61,954 nucleotides of DNA, from contig LSIG01000177.1 in NCBI GenBank assembly GCA_001556125.1, forward strand, positions 1 through 61,954. The letters are read 5' to 3'. Origin of the DNA: Rhizobiales bacterium CCH10-E5 (lineage in GTDB: Bacteria; Pseudomonadota; Alphaproteobacteria; Rhizobiales; Beijerinckiaceae). Shown here piece after piece: positions 35,826-44,927 of the stretch. The translations under genes and the position numbers were made by a program. Every line of letters begins with the position of its first letter. Position 1 is the stretch's first letter. Under the pieces are notes generated by a model. That model was given only the letters and a program-made list of their open reading frames with translations. It was not told the origin of the DNA and searched no databases.

Positions 35826-36770
35826 GTGACTGACATCCGCTACGATCTCCTCTGCATCGGCGAGCCGCTGGGCGAGTTCAACGCCACCCGTGCCGAGAGC
35901 GGCGCCTTCCAGTTCGGCCATGGCGGCGACACCTCGAACTGCGCCATCGCCGCGGCGCGGCAGGGTGCGAAGACGGCCTATCTCGGCGCGCTCGGCGACG
36001 ACATGGCGGGCCGCTCGATCCGCGATCTCTGGCGCCGCGAGGGCGTCGACGATACCCATGTCGCGACGCATCAAAGCGCGCCGACGGGGCTCTACTTCGT
36101 CGACCACGGCCCGTCGGGGCATGTCTTCTCCTATCTGCGGGCCGGCTCCGCCGCGAGCCTGATGGGGCCGCGCGACGTGCCGCGGGATCTCGTCGCCTCC
36201 GCCCGGATCGTGCAGGCGTCCGGCATCAGCCAGGCGATCTCGGCCTCCGCCTGCGACGCGGTGTTCGAGGCCTTTGCGGTCGCGCGCGAGGCCGGCGTGA
36301 CCACCGCCTACGACACCAATCTGCGCCTCAAGCTCTGGCCGCTGACCCGCGCCAAGGCGATCATCAACGCCGCCTGCGGCATGGCCGACATCGTGCTGCC
36401 GGGCTATGACGACGCGACGCAGCTCACGGGCCTGAGCGATGCCGACGCCATCGCCGATTTCTATCTGCGGCTGGGCGCGAAGATCGTCGCTCTGACGCTA
36501 GGCCATGAGGGCTCGCTGGTCGCGACGCCGGAGCGCCGCGAGCGGCTGGTGCCGATCAAGGTGGACGCGATCGACGCCACCGGCGCCGGCGACTGCTATG
36601 ACGGGGCCTTCCTCGCCGAATACATCCGCACCGGCGACGCCTTTGCCGCCGGAGCCTACGCCAATGTCGCCGCGGCCCTGTCGACGCAGGGCTTCAGCGC
36701 GGTGGCGCCCCTGCCGCGCCGTGCCGATGTCGAGGCACGGATGGCTCTCGAGGCGAAGAAAGCAAACTGA
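35826..36770 (+). CDS. PfkB-family sugar kinase, 2-keto-3-deoxygluconate kinase-like
   Basis: 314 residues from GTG 35826. PfkB signatures: GHGGDTSNCAIAAARQGAKT near residue 35 and DATGAGDCYDGAFLAEYIRT near 250 (catalytic Asp in GAGD). Together with the opening CIGEPLGEFN these resemble KdgK (2-keto-3-deoxygluconate kinase). Substrate cannot be fixed by eye. The stop overlaps the next start (TGATG), so it is coupled with the HAD hydrolase. Confidence 0.82.
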   Translation: MTDIRYDLLCIGEPLGEFNATRAESGAFQFGHGGDTSNCAIAAARQGAKTAYLGALGDDMAGRSIRDLWRREGVDDTHVATHQSAPTGLYFVDHGPSGHVFSYLRAGSAASLMGPRDVPRDLVASARIVQASGISQAISASACDAVFEAFAVAREAGVTTAYDTNLRLKLWPLTRAKAIINAACGMADIVLPGYDDATQLTGLSDADAIADFYLRLGAKIVALTLGHEGSLVATPERRERLVPIKVDAIDATGAGDCYDGAFLAEYIRTGDAFAAGAYANVAAALSTQGFSAVAPLPRRADVEARMALEAKKAN

Positions 36771-37630
36771 TGGCCGTTCCGGTTCTGAACGCGGCGGGCG
36801 CGCTGCTCGCCCGCTACGACGTGCTGATCAGCGATGTCTGGGGCGTGGTGCATGACGGGCTCTGGGCGCTGCCGCCGGCCTGCGAGGCGCTGACGCGCTA
36901 TCGCGAGCAGGGCGGGGCCGTGGTGCTGCTCTCCAACGCGCCGAGCCCCTCCGAGCAGGTGGCCGAGCTGCTGGACAAGAAGCGCGTGCCGCGCAGCGCC
37001 TGGGACCGGCTGATCACGTCGGGCGACGTGACGCGCTCGCTCATCGCCGAGAGCCACCACCGCAAGATCTTCCATATCGGCTGGCAGAGCGACCGCACCG
37101 TCTTCGACCACGCCGATGTCGAACTGGTCTCTGAGGACGAGGCCGATCTCGTCGTCGCCACCGAGCTCAACGACTATCGCACCGAGCAGCCGGAGCAGTA
37201 TCGCCCGCTGCTGGAGCGCTTCGCGGCGCGGGGGCTGCCCTTCATCTGCGGCAATCCCGATCTCGTCGTCCATGTCGGGCACGACCTTTTGCCCTGCGCC
37301 GGCTCGCTCGCGCTGATCTACGAAGAACTCGGCGGCAACGTCGCCTATGCCGGCAAGCCTTATCGCCCGGCTTATGACCTCGCCCTGGAAGCGGCCCGCT
37401 CGGCCCGCGGCGGCCATCCGGTCGATCCCGCGAAGGTGCTGGTGATCGGCGACGCGGTCCGCACCGATCTCGCCGGCGCGCGGCTGATGGGCTTCGACAG
37501 CCTCTTCATCGCCGGCGGCATCCACCGCGACGAGACCATGCGCGACGGGGCGCTCGATCCGGCGGGGCTCGCGGCCGTGCTGGCGGGGAGCCCGGTCAAG
37601 CCGATCGCGGCGATGGCGGCGCTGGGGTAG
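36770..37630 (+). CDS. HAD-superfamily class IIA hydrolase (TIGR01459/NagD-like)
   Basis: 286 residues. The HAD nucleophile motif is YDVLISDVWGVVHDG (D-x-W variant). The cap-type IIA region has PPACEALTRYREQGGAVVLL and SNAPSP, and the last motif is VLVIGDAVRTDLAGARLMGF. Close to the NagD/phosphoglycolate phosphatase set, usually acting on sugar or nucleotide monophosphates. Overlap with the PfkB kinase suggests a shared carbohydrate pathway. Confidence 0.85.
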   Translation: MAVPVLNAAGALLARYDVLISDVWGVVHDGLWALPPACEALTRYREQGGAVVLLSNAPSPSEQVAELLDKKRVPRSAWDRLITSGDVTRSLIAESHHRKIFHIGWQSDRTVFDHADVELVSEDEADLVVATELNDYRTEQPEQYRPLLERFAARGLPFICGNPDLVVHVGHDLLPCAGSLALIYEELGGNVAYAGKPYRPAYDLALEAARSARGGHPVDPAKVLVIGDAVRTDLAGARLMGFDSLFIAGGIHRDETMRDGALDPAGLAAVLAGSPVKPIAAMAALG

Positions 37631-37656
37631 GTTTCTGCTCTTCGAGGAGCAGCGCT

Positions 37657-40077
37657 CTAGCCGTGAGCCCTCGCCGCCCGGAGCCGCTTCCCGATATCCT
37701 GGAAAAGCCCCCGGAAAGGCTTGAACACGAAGCGCACCGTCGACCGGCCCGGCGGGACGGCGACCGCTCGAAACAGGACGTTGGCGCGCAGGATTTCGGC
37801 CGGGACACCGTCGATCTCGACCTGCCACCAGGGGTGCCAGACGTCGTTCAGGACGACATAGCCGCCCTGGCGCGCCTCGACCCGCAGCGTCACTTCGGTG
37901 GTGCCGTAATCGGCGATGCGGACGCTGCCGGCAGGGCTCTGGCCGGGTGGGTTCGCCCCTGCGGGTGCCGCTGTGCCTGCGGGCCGGCCGGTCGCCAGTG
38001 GGTCCCGCGGCAGGGGCGGCAGGGCGCGGTCTAGCAGCACGGTCCGGCGCGGGTCGAAGCCTGAGGGCCACTGGCCGGTGGCGAGGATCGCGTCGAAATC
38101 AGCGGTCTCGGCTCTCGTTACCAAGAGCACGCGGGGCAGCGCGCGCGGGTTCTCATAGACATAGGCGTCGGGCGTGCGGGCGATCAGGGTGAGGTCGCCG
38201 GGCTTCAGCGCCTTGTCGATCTGCTCGACGGGGACGCCGGTTGCGATGAAGCGCAGGCCGAGCATGTCGGCAAGCAACGAGCGATAGCCCGGCATCAGCG
38301 GCGAAAAGGTGCGCTGGTCGGGCAAGGCGACATGATCGCCGGCGCCGGTCGCCTTGCTGTAGATCCCGAGCCGCAGCGGGTTGTAGCCGAGCGTGTTGTC
38401 CAGGCGATGGACGAGGCTGGCATTGGGCCAGTGGAAGCCGATGCCGGCGAGTTCGATGCGGTCGCGCCGGTCGGGGCCGGCGGTGGCGGCCGTCTCGCTC
38501 TTGAGCAGGGCAATGGTCTCGTTGGTGCTGTCGGCGCGCAGCACGTCGTAGTCCTGCGCGGGCAGGGCGGTGGATTCGCTCGGGCCGTTGTTGACCGAGA
38601 GATCGACCGTCAGCGTCGCGGCGAGCACGATGGCCGCGGCGAGGCCGGAGCCGCGCAGCGCAAAGCCGCGCGCCGCCACAAGGGCGCCGACGGCGAGCAC
38701 GCCGCAGAGCAGCGCGGTGACCAACGGCACGGCTGCCACGGACAAGCGTCCCACCGTCCAGGCCAGCCAGAGCGCGAGGCCGAGCGCACCTGTGAAGATC
38801 GCGACCTCGAGGATGCGCTGCCAGGGCCTCGCGCGCGGCGCGGCATCGATCATGACGAGATGGGTGAGATAGCCGCCGAGGAGCGCCAGCAGTGCGCCGA
38901 GGATGAAGAGCGCGTCGGCGGGGCGGCGGTAGAACGATACGCCCGGCAGTTCGAACAGCAGCCGGAAGCCCGGGGTGAAGCGCCCGAGCGCGAAGATCAG
39001 CACCAGAAGCGCCGCGACGCTGAGCGCGACGATCTCGCGGCGCAGCAGCGCGCCGCGGACGACGCCGATGGTCAGGATCAGCCCCATCGGGATCAGCCCG
39101 AGATAGAGCTGGCTCATGTTGCGGGCCAGGTAGAGGTCCTGAGGGCCGAAGCGCGCCTCGAAGGCGGGGCTCGGCGCACCCCAGAAATTCTCCAGCGGCC
39201 CCGCCGCGCCATAGAGATTGGCGAAGAGCCCCGTGAGCAGGGCGGCCGGATGCAGCGAGCCCTTGCCGGCGCCGATCAGGTCGATCGCCGGGCGATTGGA
39301 GCCCTCGGCGAGAACGGCTGTGAGCAGGATGGGTACGGTCGCGACGAGCAGGGCGCCGACCGCGCCCGCCAGCAGGGGCAGCAGGCTCGTCTTCAGCGCC
39401 TGCCAGGGCCGGGGCGCCATGGCGATGGCGGCGATGACCAGCCCGGCGAGGACGTAGACGCCGAGCAACGCGACCTGGTCGCGGCCGAGCACCATGAAGC
39501 CGGCGACGAGGCCGGCCGCGAAGCCATAGCCGATCGATCCGCGCTCCAGCGCGCGGGCAATGAGCGCGAGGTTGATCGCGAAATAGCCGAGGCTCAGCAC
39601 CTGGCCGATATGCTGAATGCGCCACGCGGCCGCTGCACCGAAGGCGAAGGCCAGCGCCGCGACGACCGCGCCGGCCGGGTGCCAGCCGCGGTCGCGGAAG
39701 ATGACGACGAAGGCGAGCGCGCCGGCCAGAAGGGTGCCGAGCACCGCCCCGTCGCCGAGGCGAAAGCCGGGAACCGGTTCGAGCGCGGCAATCAGCGCAA
39801 AGGGCGGCGAGAAGATCAGCGATTGCGGATCGGCGATCTGCGGCGAGCCGGCGAAGACATAAGGGGTCCAGAAGGGCGAGCGGCCGCTGTGCCAGGCCTC
39901 GGCCAGGAACTGGAGCTGCGGCTGAAAATGCGCCTTGGCGTCCCAGGGGATGGTGACCACCCCCGACAGCCACGGCCAGGACAGGGCGACCCAGGCCAGA
40001 ACGACGATCGCCGCCACGGCGGCCAGCGGCCAGCGCGACGGCGTCGTCAGGGTGTCAGAAGCATCGTTTGGCGGCAT
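37657..40077 (-). CDS. YfhO-like large multi-spanning membrane protein
   Basis: 806 residues from ATG 40077 (MPPNDASDTL). At least 11 hydrophobic helices occupy residues 15-500, starting LAAVAAIVVLAWVALSWPWL. A conserved extracytoplasmic segment DAKAHFQPQLQFLAEAWHSG follows, reminiscent of GT-C glycosyltransferases and YfhO. The soluble C-terminus contains DAYVYENPRALPRVLLV and ends in a beta-rich domain. YfhO-type proteins glycosylate cell-surface polymers in Gram-positive bacteria; role here unknown. Convergent with the HAD gene. Confidence 0.78.
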   Translation of the reverse strand: MPPNDASDTLTTPSRWPLAAVAAIVVLAWVALSWPWLSGVVTIPWDAKAHFQPQLQFLAEAWHSGRSPFWTPYVFAGSPQIADPQSLIFSPPFALIAALEPVPGFRLGDGAVLGTLLAGALAFVVIFRDRGWHPAGAVVAALAFAFGAAAAWRIQHIGQVLSLGYFAINLALIARALERGSIGYGFAAGLVAGFMVLGRDQVALLGVYVLAGLVIAAIAMAPRPWQALKTSLLPLLAGAVGALLVATVPILLTAVLAEGSNRPAIDLIGAGKGSLHPAALLTGLFANLYGAAGPLENFWGAPSPAFEARFGPQDLYLARNMSQLYLGLIPMGLILTIGVVRGALLRREIVALSVAALLVLIFALGRFTPGFRLLFELPGVSFYRRPADALFILGALLALLGGYLTHLVMIDAAPRARPWQRILEVAIFTGALGLALWLAWTVGRLSVAAVPLVTALLCGVLAVGALVAARGFALRGSGLAAAIVLAATLTVDLSVNNGPSESTALPAQDYDVLRADSTNETIALLKSETAATAGPDRRDRIELAGIGFHWPNASLVHRLDNTLGYNPLRLGIYSKATGAGDHVALPDQRTFSPLMPGYRSLLADMLGLRFIATGVPVEQIDKALKPGDLTLIARTPDAYVYENPRALPRVLLVTRAETADFDAILATGQWPSGFDPRRTVLLDRALPPLPRDPLATGRPAGTAAPAGANPPGQSPAGSVRIADYGTTEVTLRVEARQGGYVVLNDVWHPWWQVEIDGVPAEILRANVLFRAVAVPPGRSTVRFVFKPFRGLFQDIGKRLRAARAHG

Positions 40078-40147
40078 CGCGTTGCGGTGCCCGAACTCGT
40101 CCGGAGGTTCAAGCCCATGGGGCAAGGCGGCAGCCCCGCCTTCCGGC

Positions 40148-41275
40148 TCAATCCTTCGGCGCGGCCCGCGCCATCAGCGCGTCCATGTCGATGAAATGGC
40201 CGGCGCGGTCGCGCTTCGAGGCGAGATAGCGGACATTGTGGACGTTGGGCCGCCCGAGAACACGCTGCGTCGCATCGACCTCGAGGCCGGCGGCCTTAAT
40301 CGCGCCGACCTTGAGCGGGTTGTTGGTGAGAGCCGTGACACGGGTCACGCCGAGTTGCTTCAGCATGGTCGCGGCAAAGTCGAAATGGCGCTGGTCGAGA
40401 TCAAAGCCGAGCACCTCGTCGGCGTCATAGGTGTCCCAGCCCTGGCTCTGCAGCTTGTAGGCGCGCATCTTGTTGGAGATGCCGTTTCCGCGGCCTTCCT
40501 GATCGAGATAGAGCAGAATGCCGCCCTCATTCTCGGCCATCCACTGCACGGTCTCGCGCAGCTGGTCGCCGCAATCGCATTTCAGCGAACCAAAGAGATC
40601 TCCCGTCAGGCAGGCCGAGTGCAGGCGGACGGGGACGGGCCCCGAGAGATCGGGATTGCCGACGATGATGGCGACCTGATCGCGCAGGCCTTCGCCACCG
40701 CGGAAGACGACGAATTCGGTGTCGGGCGCTGCCTCCAGCGGGACCGGCGCACGGCCGACGATGGTCAGCGTCGCCGCCTGGGCGGCGCGGTAGCCGTTGA
40801 CGGCCTCGATGTCGACCTCGACCAGCGGCTCGCCCGCGGTCTGCTCGGCCGTGACCGGCACGATGATCGTTGCGGGCAGCACGAGCGAGAGACGGGACAG
40901 TTCGAGCGCAGCGTCGTCCAGCGCCGAAGCGGGGGCGACGGGAGCATCCACCTTGCCGTCGATCTTCAGTGCCAGCATTTCGATGCGGGCGAGGTCGAGC
41001 GTCGGCATGGCGAGGATGCCAGTCTCGGTGCGGTTCTTCGCGCCGAGGCGACGCAGTCGCGCGGGCGTCAGCGCGAGATAGGCCTTGCCGCTCGCAAGGG
41101 CGTCCAGCCGGCCGACGAGTTCCGCATCCGCGAGCTCGGCCGAGAGAGCCAGCAGACGCGTCTCAGCGGAACGTAGCAGGACCGGACGCCCGGCCCGGAA
41201 TTCGGAAATGGCCCGGTCCACCGCCACGAGGCTCGTCTCGAGCGGGCGTCCGAACAGCGTACGCGACTGAAGCAT
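40148..41275 (-). CDS. ribA: GTP cyclohydrolase II RibA with degenerate N-terminal domain
   Basis: 375 residues. The C-terminal half is a full GTP cyclohydrolase II: zinc Cys motif SACLTGDLFGSLKCDCGDQL, then YLDQEGRGNGISNK, GFDLDQRHFD and ALTNNPLKVGAI. The N-terminal 170 residues align loosely with a DHBP-synthase-sized domain but lack its DDEDRENEGD active site, so a bifunctional RibBA is excluded. The enzyme opens riboflavin synthesis from GTP. Its nearness to the PTPS-like operon (other GTP-derived chemistry) is worth noting. Start ATG 41275. Confidence 0.9.
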   Translation of the reverse strand: MLQSRTLFGRPLETSLVAVDRAISEFRAGRPVLLRSAETRLLALSAELADAELVGRLDALASGKAYLALTPARLRRLGAKNRTETGILAMPTLDLARIEMLALKIDGKVDAPVAPASALDDAALELSRLSLVLPATIIVPVTAEQTAGEPLVEVDIEAVNGYRAAQAATLTIVGRAPVPLEAAPDTEFVVFRGGEGLRDQVAIIVGNPDLSGPVPVRLHSACLTGDLFGSLKCDCGDQLRETVQWMAENEGGILLYLDQEGRGNGISNKMRAYKLQSQGWDTYDADEVLGFDLDQRHFDFAATMLKQLGVTRVTALTNNPLKVGAIKAAGLEVDATQRVLGRPNVHNVRYLASKRDRAGHFIDMDALMARAAPKD

Positions 41276-41561
41276 CGGATTGTCCGTCAGATGGGGCTGG
41301 CTCAGGAATCCGGGCTCAGTCGAGGCTGGGTCCGGGAGGAGTTAAGGCTTCTACGGCCGCACAGGCGATATAGATCATCGCTGCACAGTTTTCCATCAAA
41401 CGCGCCTGGCGCGAAGGCAGTTCCATCGCAACCCCGCTTCCTTGGAACGCAGGATCACGAGCGACTGGCGCTGTCGACGCTGCGGTATAGGATGCCGAGC
41501 TTGAACACCTGATGAATGTGCGACCGGCACTTCCCGCCGGACGAACCGGGCGGAGATGAGG
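41276..41561. other. divergent gap between ribA and cytochrome b561
   Basis: This 286-bp region separates the divergent ribA and b561 genes and must contain both promoters. No FMN riboswitch is visible. A short minus-strand frame ends at 41316 (ACAAVEALTPPGPSLD tail) and could be a small peptide; I do not support it. Confidence 0.4.
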
Positions 41562-42131
41562 ATGGCGCAGGCGGATGAAGGACAGCCGGCTCGCATCTAT
41601 GGGGCAGCGGCGCGTCACATGCACTGGATTACAGCGGCGGCGATCCTCGTCATGGTTCCGGCAGGTCTGGCGATGACCTATCGCGGCGGGACGCTCAACA
41701 TCTGGGACGCCACGACCAACGCCATGTACAGCGCGCACAAGCTGTTCGGTTTCCTCCTGCTGTGGCTGGTCGCCGGGCGGCTGGCCTACCGCCTGCTCAA
41801 GGGCGCGCCGCCCGACGAACCGACGCTGACCCCGCTGCAGAAGGCGGGCTCGCATCTCGTCCACTGGCTGCTCTACGGGCTGCTTCTCGTGGTGCCGCTG
41901 CTGGGCTGGATCGGTGTGTCGCTCTACCCATCGCTGACCGTCTTCGGCCTGTTCGATCTGCCGGCCTTGACGGCGCCCAACCAGCAGCGCGCGGAGGCCG
42001 TACTGGAGATCCATGGCAAGCTCGCCATCGCGATGGCCCTGCTCGCCTGCGCCCATATCGGGGCGGCGCTCTATCATCATTTCATCCGCCGCGACGGCGT
42101 GCTGCGGCGGATGCTGCCCGGGCTCAAGTAA
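41562..42131 (+). CDS. cytochrome b561
   Basis: 189 residues from ATG 41562 (GGAG 7 nt upstream). Four membrane helices are visible, beginning HWITAAAILVMVPAGLAMTY. His residues lie where heme b ligands are expected: the RHMHW motif, YSAHKLFGF, HWLLYGLL and LEIHGKLAIA. Short bacterial b561 proteins oxidise quinol or transfer electrons to superoxide. It sits between ribA and the minus-strand operon that ends at 42141. Confidence 0.9.
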   Translation: MAQADEGQPARIYGAAARHMHWITAAAILVMVPAGLAMTYRGGTLNIWDATTNAMYSAHKLFGFLLLWLVAGRLAYRLLKGAPPDEPTLTPLQKAGSHLVHWLLYGLLLVVPLLGWIGVSLYPSLTVFGLFDLPALTAPNQQRAEAVLEIHGKLAIAMALLACAHIGAALYHHFIRRDGVLRRMLPGLK

Positions 42132-42140
42132 ACGGGACGG

Positions 42141-42980
42141 TCAGACCGGCCGCGCCCAGAGATCGTGATGACCGACCAGGGCGGAGGGCTTCTGCGCCTT
42201 GGAGGCCAGCCAGTCGGCGACCGTCGTGGGATCGACATGGCCGGTTTCGAGCACCGCGTCGGCGATGCCCTTGGCCAGCACCTGAGCGAGTTCGTGCCGC
42301 GTCTCGTCGATGCGCCAGGCACTGTCGCCGATCGAAACCGCGAAGCCCGATTTCCGGAAAGCCTCGGCGAGGACATCGGTCGCCTCCGGGCCCGCGGCGG
42401 GGCCGAAGCCCTTGTCGCCATGCTGGTGATGCTTGAAGGCCGCGAGCATGCGCGCATCGGCCGGATGGGGCGGCTGCCAGGTTTCGCGCCCGTCATAGGT
42501 CAGCACGGTGTAGAGCGGCAGGCGCAGGCTGGTCAGGCCGGCGACGAAGCGCTCCAGCCAGCGCCGCGACGTCAGGTCGAAGAGGGCGGCGGCGGTGACG
42601 AGATCGGGCTGCCAGCCCAGCACCCATTCCAGGTCCTTGTTGAGGTCGGCCTGCCGCGTGTCGACCGTCATGAGATGGTCGCCCTTTTGCAGCACGAGTT
42701 CCTCGCCCTGCTCGCGCGCCTCGTCAGCCCAGCCGGCCAGGGTCTGCCGGGTCGCGGCGAGCAGCCGTTCGTCGAGATCGACCAGCGTCCAGTGCTGGCG
42801 CAGCGGCAGCGCCGCATAGGTGCCGCGCAGGTTCGAACCAGCACCGCAGCCGAGATCGACCACGGTGACCGAGCCCTTGGCGGCGAAATGCGCGCCGACG
42901 GCGGCGAGCACCTGCGGGTTGCGGGCCGCATGGTCGGCCGGCTCACGCAGCGCCAGCCATTCCGGAGAAAACCCCCCCAT
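42141..42980 (-). CDS. class I SAM-dependent methyltransferase, last gene of PTPS-like operon
   Basis: 279 residues from ATG 42980 (MGGFSPEWLALREPADHAAR), sharing one base with the upstream stop (TGATG). SAM motif I is VVDLGCGAGSNLRGTY and motif II LVDLDERLLAA. The C-terminus has a WRIDETRHELAQVLAKGIAD segment not seen in general methyltransferases; I do not recognise the subfamily. Part of the five-gene minus operon; its acceptor is probably the operon's product. Confidence 0.8.
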   Translation of the reverse strand: MGGFSPEWLALREPADHAARNPQVLAAVGAHFAAKGSVTVVDLGCGAGSNLRGTYAALPLRQHWTLVDLDERLLAATRQTLAGWADEAREQGEELVLQKGDHLMTVDTRQADLNKDLEWVLGWQPDLVTAAALFDLTSRRWLERFVAGLTSLRLPLYTVLTYDGRETWQPPHPADARMLAAFKHHQHGDKGFGPAAGPEATDVLAEAFRKSGFAVSIGDSAWRIDETRHELAQVLAKGIADAVLETGHVDPTTVADWLASKAQKPSALVGHHDLWARPV

Positions 42981-44044
42981 CAGCCCCCCTTTCGCCCGAA
43001 ACCGGGCAGACATGTTTCGGCGACGATGGTCGCCGTCTCACGCCAGCGCGGCAGGGCCGCGGCGGCGGCCCAGGCCGCATCGGCCATCGACCGGCGCAGA
43101 GCCGGCGCATCAATCAGGCTTGCCAGGGCCTTGGCAAGAGCGGCGGCGTCGCCGGGCGCGACTTTCAGGGCCGCAGCGTCCGGCGCGGTCTCGGCCGCCG
43201 CACCTCCGGTGGTGCCGACGATCGGCAGGCCGCGGGCCAGCGCCTCCGTCAGCACCATGCCATAGCCCTCGAAGAGCGAGGGCATCACGAAAAGGTCCGC
43301 GCCGGCATAGGCCTCTTCCAGCGCGGCATCGGGAATGGCGCCCGCGAGATCGATCCGCCCGCCCAGATCCGCGGCCGCGATCGCGGCGACGAGGTCCCGC
43401 AGGGTCTCCGGCGCCCGGTCGGTCGCCCCCACGATGGTCAGGCGCCAGTCGCGGTCGCGCAGTCCGGCAAGGGCCTCGACGAGGACACGGTAGCCCTTGC
43501 GCGGGACGACCGAGCCGACCGCCAGCAGGTGCAGCGGCCGCCCCTGCGCCGAGCCTGTGGCGCGTGGCGCCGGATCGACGCCGGGCAGGGCGACGGCGAT
43601 GCGCGTCTCCGGGACCCTGAAATCGGAGACCAACAGCCGCTTGGTGGCCGGGCTCGTCGTCACGACCGCGCGAGCGTAGCGCAATGCAGCCGCCTCGCGT
43701 TCGCGCAGATGCTGGGCCATCTCCGGCGCCAGCCCGGTTTCGAGCGCGAGCGGATGATGGACCAGCGCCACGACGCGGCCTGCGAGTCCTGCCGCGATTC
43801 CCTCCGGAAAGGCGCCATAGGCAAGGCCGTCGATCAGCAGCGTATCGTCATAGGGGCGCTGCAAGAGGGCCCGGCCGGTCTCGTGGAGATCGGCTTCGGT
43901 GGGGAAGGGAAAGGAGCCCGGCAGGGGGACATGCTCCGCCGGGACGTCCATCGCGCGCCATTCCGCCAGCAGCCGCCGGTCATAGGCGTAGCCGCCCGTC
44001 GGCAGGTCGATATCGCCTGGAATGGCGAAGACGATCGTGCTCAC
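42980..44044 (-). CDS. GT4-type glycosyltransferase of PTPS-like operon
   Basis: 354 residues from GTG 44044, overlapping the previous stop (GTGA). The Rossmann C-domain has VGSVVPRKGYRVLVEALAGL and SLFEGYGMVLTEALARGLPI, the E-x7-E retaining motif of GT4. Opening IPGDIDLPTGGYAYDRRLLA resembles enzymes acting on small aglycones or lipid carriers. Donor and acceptor unknown. Coupled translation with the PTPS-like gene. Confidence 0.88.
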   Translation of the reverse strand: MSTIVFAIPGDIDLPTGGYAYDRRLLAEWRAMDVPAEHVPLPGSFPFPTEADLHETGRALLQRPYDDTLLIDGLAYGAFPEGIAAGLAGRVVALVHHPLALETGLAPEMAQHLREREAAALRYARAVVTTSPATKRLLVSDFRVPETRIAVALPGVDPAPRATGSAQGRPLHLLAVGSVVPRKGYRVLVEALAGLRDRDWRLTIVGATDRAPETLRDLVAAIAAADLGGRIDLAGAIPDAALEEAYAGADLFVMPSLFEGYGMVLTEALARGLPIVGTTGGAAAETAPDAAALKVAPGDAAALAKALASLIDAPALRRSMADAAWAAAAALPRWRETATIVAETCLPGFGRKGG

Positions 44045-44442
44045 GCGAGCGCGCCCTCATAGGTGGCGCGGGCGAGATCAGTCTCGTGCAGCGTCACGCG
44101 GATGCGTGCGAGCCCACCGCCGTCCTGCCCGAGCGCGCCGGATTTCGCCGCGGCGGCCATGGCGTCGAAGATGTATTTGCAGAGGAATTCGGTGGTCGTC
44201 AGCACGCCGGCGAATTGCGGCAGCGTGTCGAGGTTCTGGTAGTTGAGCGGCTTCAGCGTCTTGTTCAGGACGTCGAGCGCGGCACCGATGTCGACCACGA
44301 CGTTCTGTTTCGTCAGCGTTTCCCGGAAGAAGGCGACGTCGACCACGAAGGTCGCGCCGTGCATGTTCTGGGCGGGGCCGAAAAAGGGATCGGGCAGCGA
44401 ATGGCCGATCATGATGCGGTCGCGGACTTCGACGGAAAACAT
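44041..44442 (-). CDS. PTPS/QueD-fold protein lacking catalytic residues
   Basis: 133 residues from ATG 44442; the frame is open to 44622 but the start is at MFSVEVRDRI. The T-fold is clear: opening FSVEV, IGHSLPDP, MHGATFVVDVAF, a TTTEFLCKYIFDAM helix and RVTLHETDLARATYEG. Compared with QueD/PTPS: His14 and His28 are kept, but the third zinc His (HGH) is Ala30. The catalytic Cys before HGH is missing, and the LDH motif reads PLNYQNLD. So either a changed reaction or a non-catalytic binding role. Overlaps the GT4 start. Confidence 0.8.
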   Translation of the reverse strand: MFSVEVRDRIMIGHSLPDPFFGPAQNMHGATFVVDVAFFRETLTKQNVVVDIGAALDVLNKTLKPLNYQNLDTLPQFAGVLTTTEFLCKYIFDAMAAAAKSGALGQDGGGLARIRVTLHETDLARATYEGALA

Positions 44443-44474
44443 GGATGGTCCTTGATTTGCTGGTGAGGGGGGCG

Positions 44475-44927
44475 TCAGGCCTGGAGGGGTCGCTGGCCGA
44501 GCGACTGGGACAAACGCAGCAGATAGCCGTCCGGGTCCTGGACGAGAAACTGCCGCACGCCGGTCTCTTCTGCCGCACCGATCCGGTACCAGCGTTCCTC
44601 CGGCCCGAAGAAAATCGGCCATTGCGCGCGCGCGAGGCGCTCGAGCAGAGGGGCGATGTCGCTGACCGTCATCTCGAAATTGATGCCGCGCCCATAGGGC
44701 TTTTCCCGCGGACCGGTCTCCCAGCAGCGCTCGGAGGGACCGGTCTCGTATTCTTCCAGCATGAACTCGATGCCCTCGCGCTCGATCGCCGCGAAGCCCT
44801 GCTCAGGGCGGTCGTAGAGCACGCGGAAGCCCAGCAGGTCGCGCCAGAAGGCGAAGCTCGCGGGCAGTGCGGTCACGTAAAGCTCCGGCACCAGGGCAGG
44901 GCGCGGATATGTCCGAGGCGGTGTCAT
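44475..44927 (-). CDS. VOC-superfamily (glyoxalase/bleomycin resistance-like) protein
   Basis: 150 residues. One VOC module pair: VPELYVTALPASFAFWRDLL at the N-terminus, INFEMTVSDIAPLLERL, and the closing QFLVQDPDGYLLRLSQSLG. The shape resembles bleomycin-resistance proteins but such annotation seldom reflects function. In this operon it may bind, epimerise or cleave the pathway intermediate. Start overlaps the MDR stop (ATGA); 32 bp to the PTPS-like gene. Confidence 0.85.
   Translation of the reverse strand: MTPPRTYPRPALVPELYVTALPASFAFWRDLLGFRVLYDRPEQGFAAIEREGIEFMLEEYETGPSERCWETGPREKPYGRGINFEMTVSDIAPLLERLARAQWPIFFGPEERWYRIGAAEETGVRQFLVQDPDGYLLRLSQSLGQRPLQA

Noticed and set aside
41316..41426. 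small minus peptide ending ACAAVEALTPPGPSLD upstream of ribA
   Set aside because: No clear ribosome site or recognised homolog; left as part of the promoter gap.
41276..41561. possible FMN riboswitch ahead of ribA
   Set aside because: None of the conserved RFN blocks (AGG...GGGG, GACCGGCGG) are seen.
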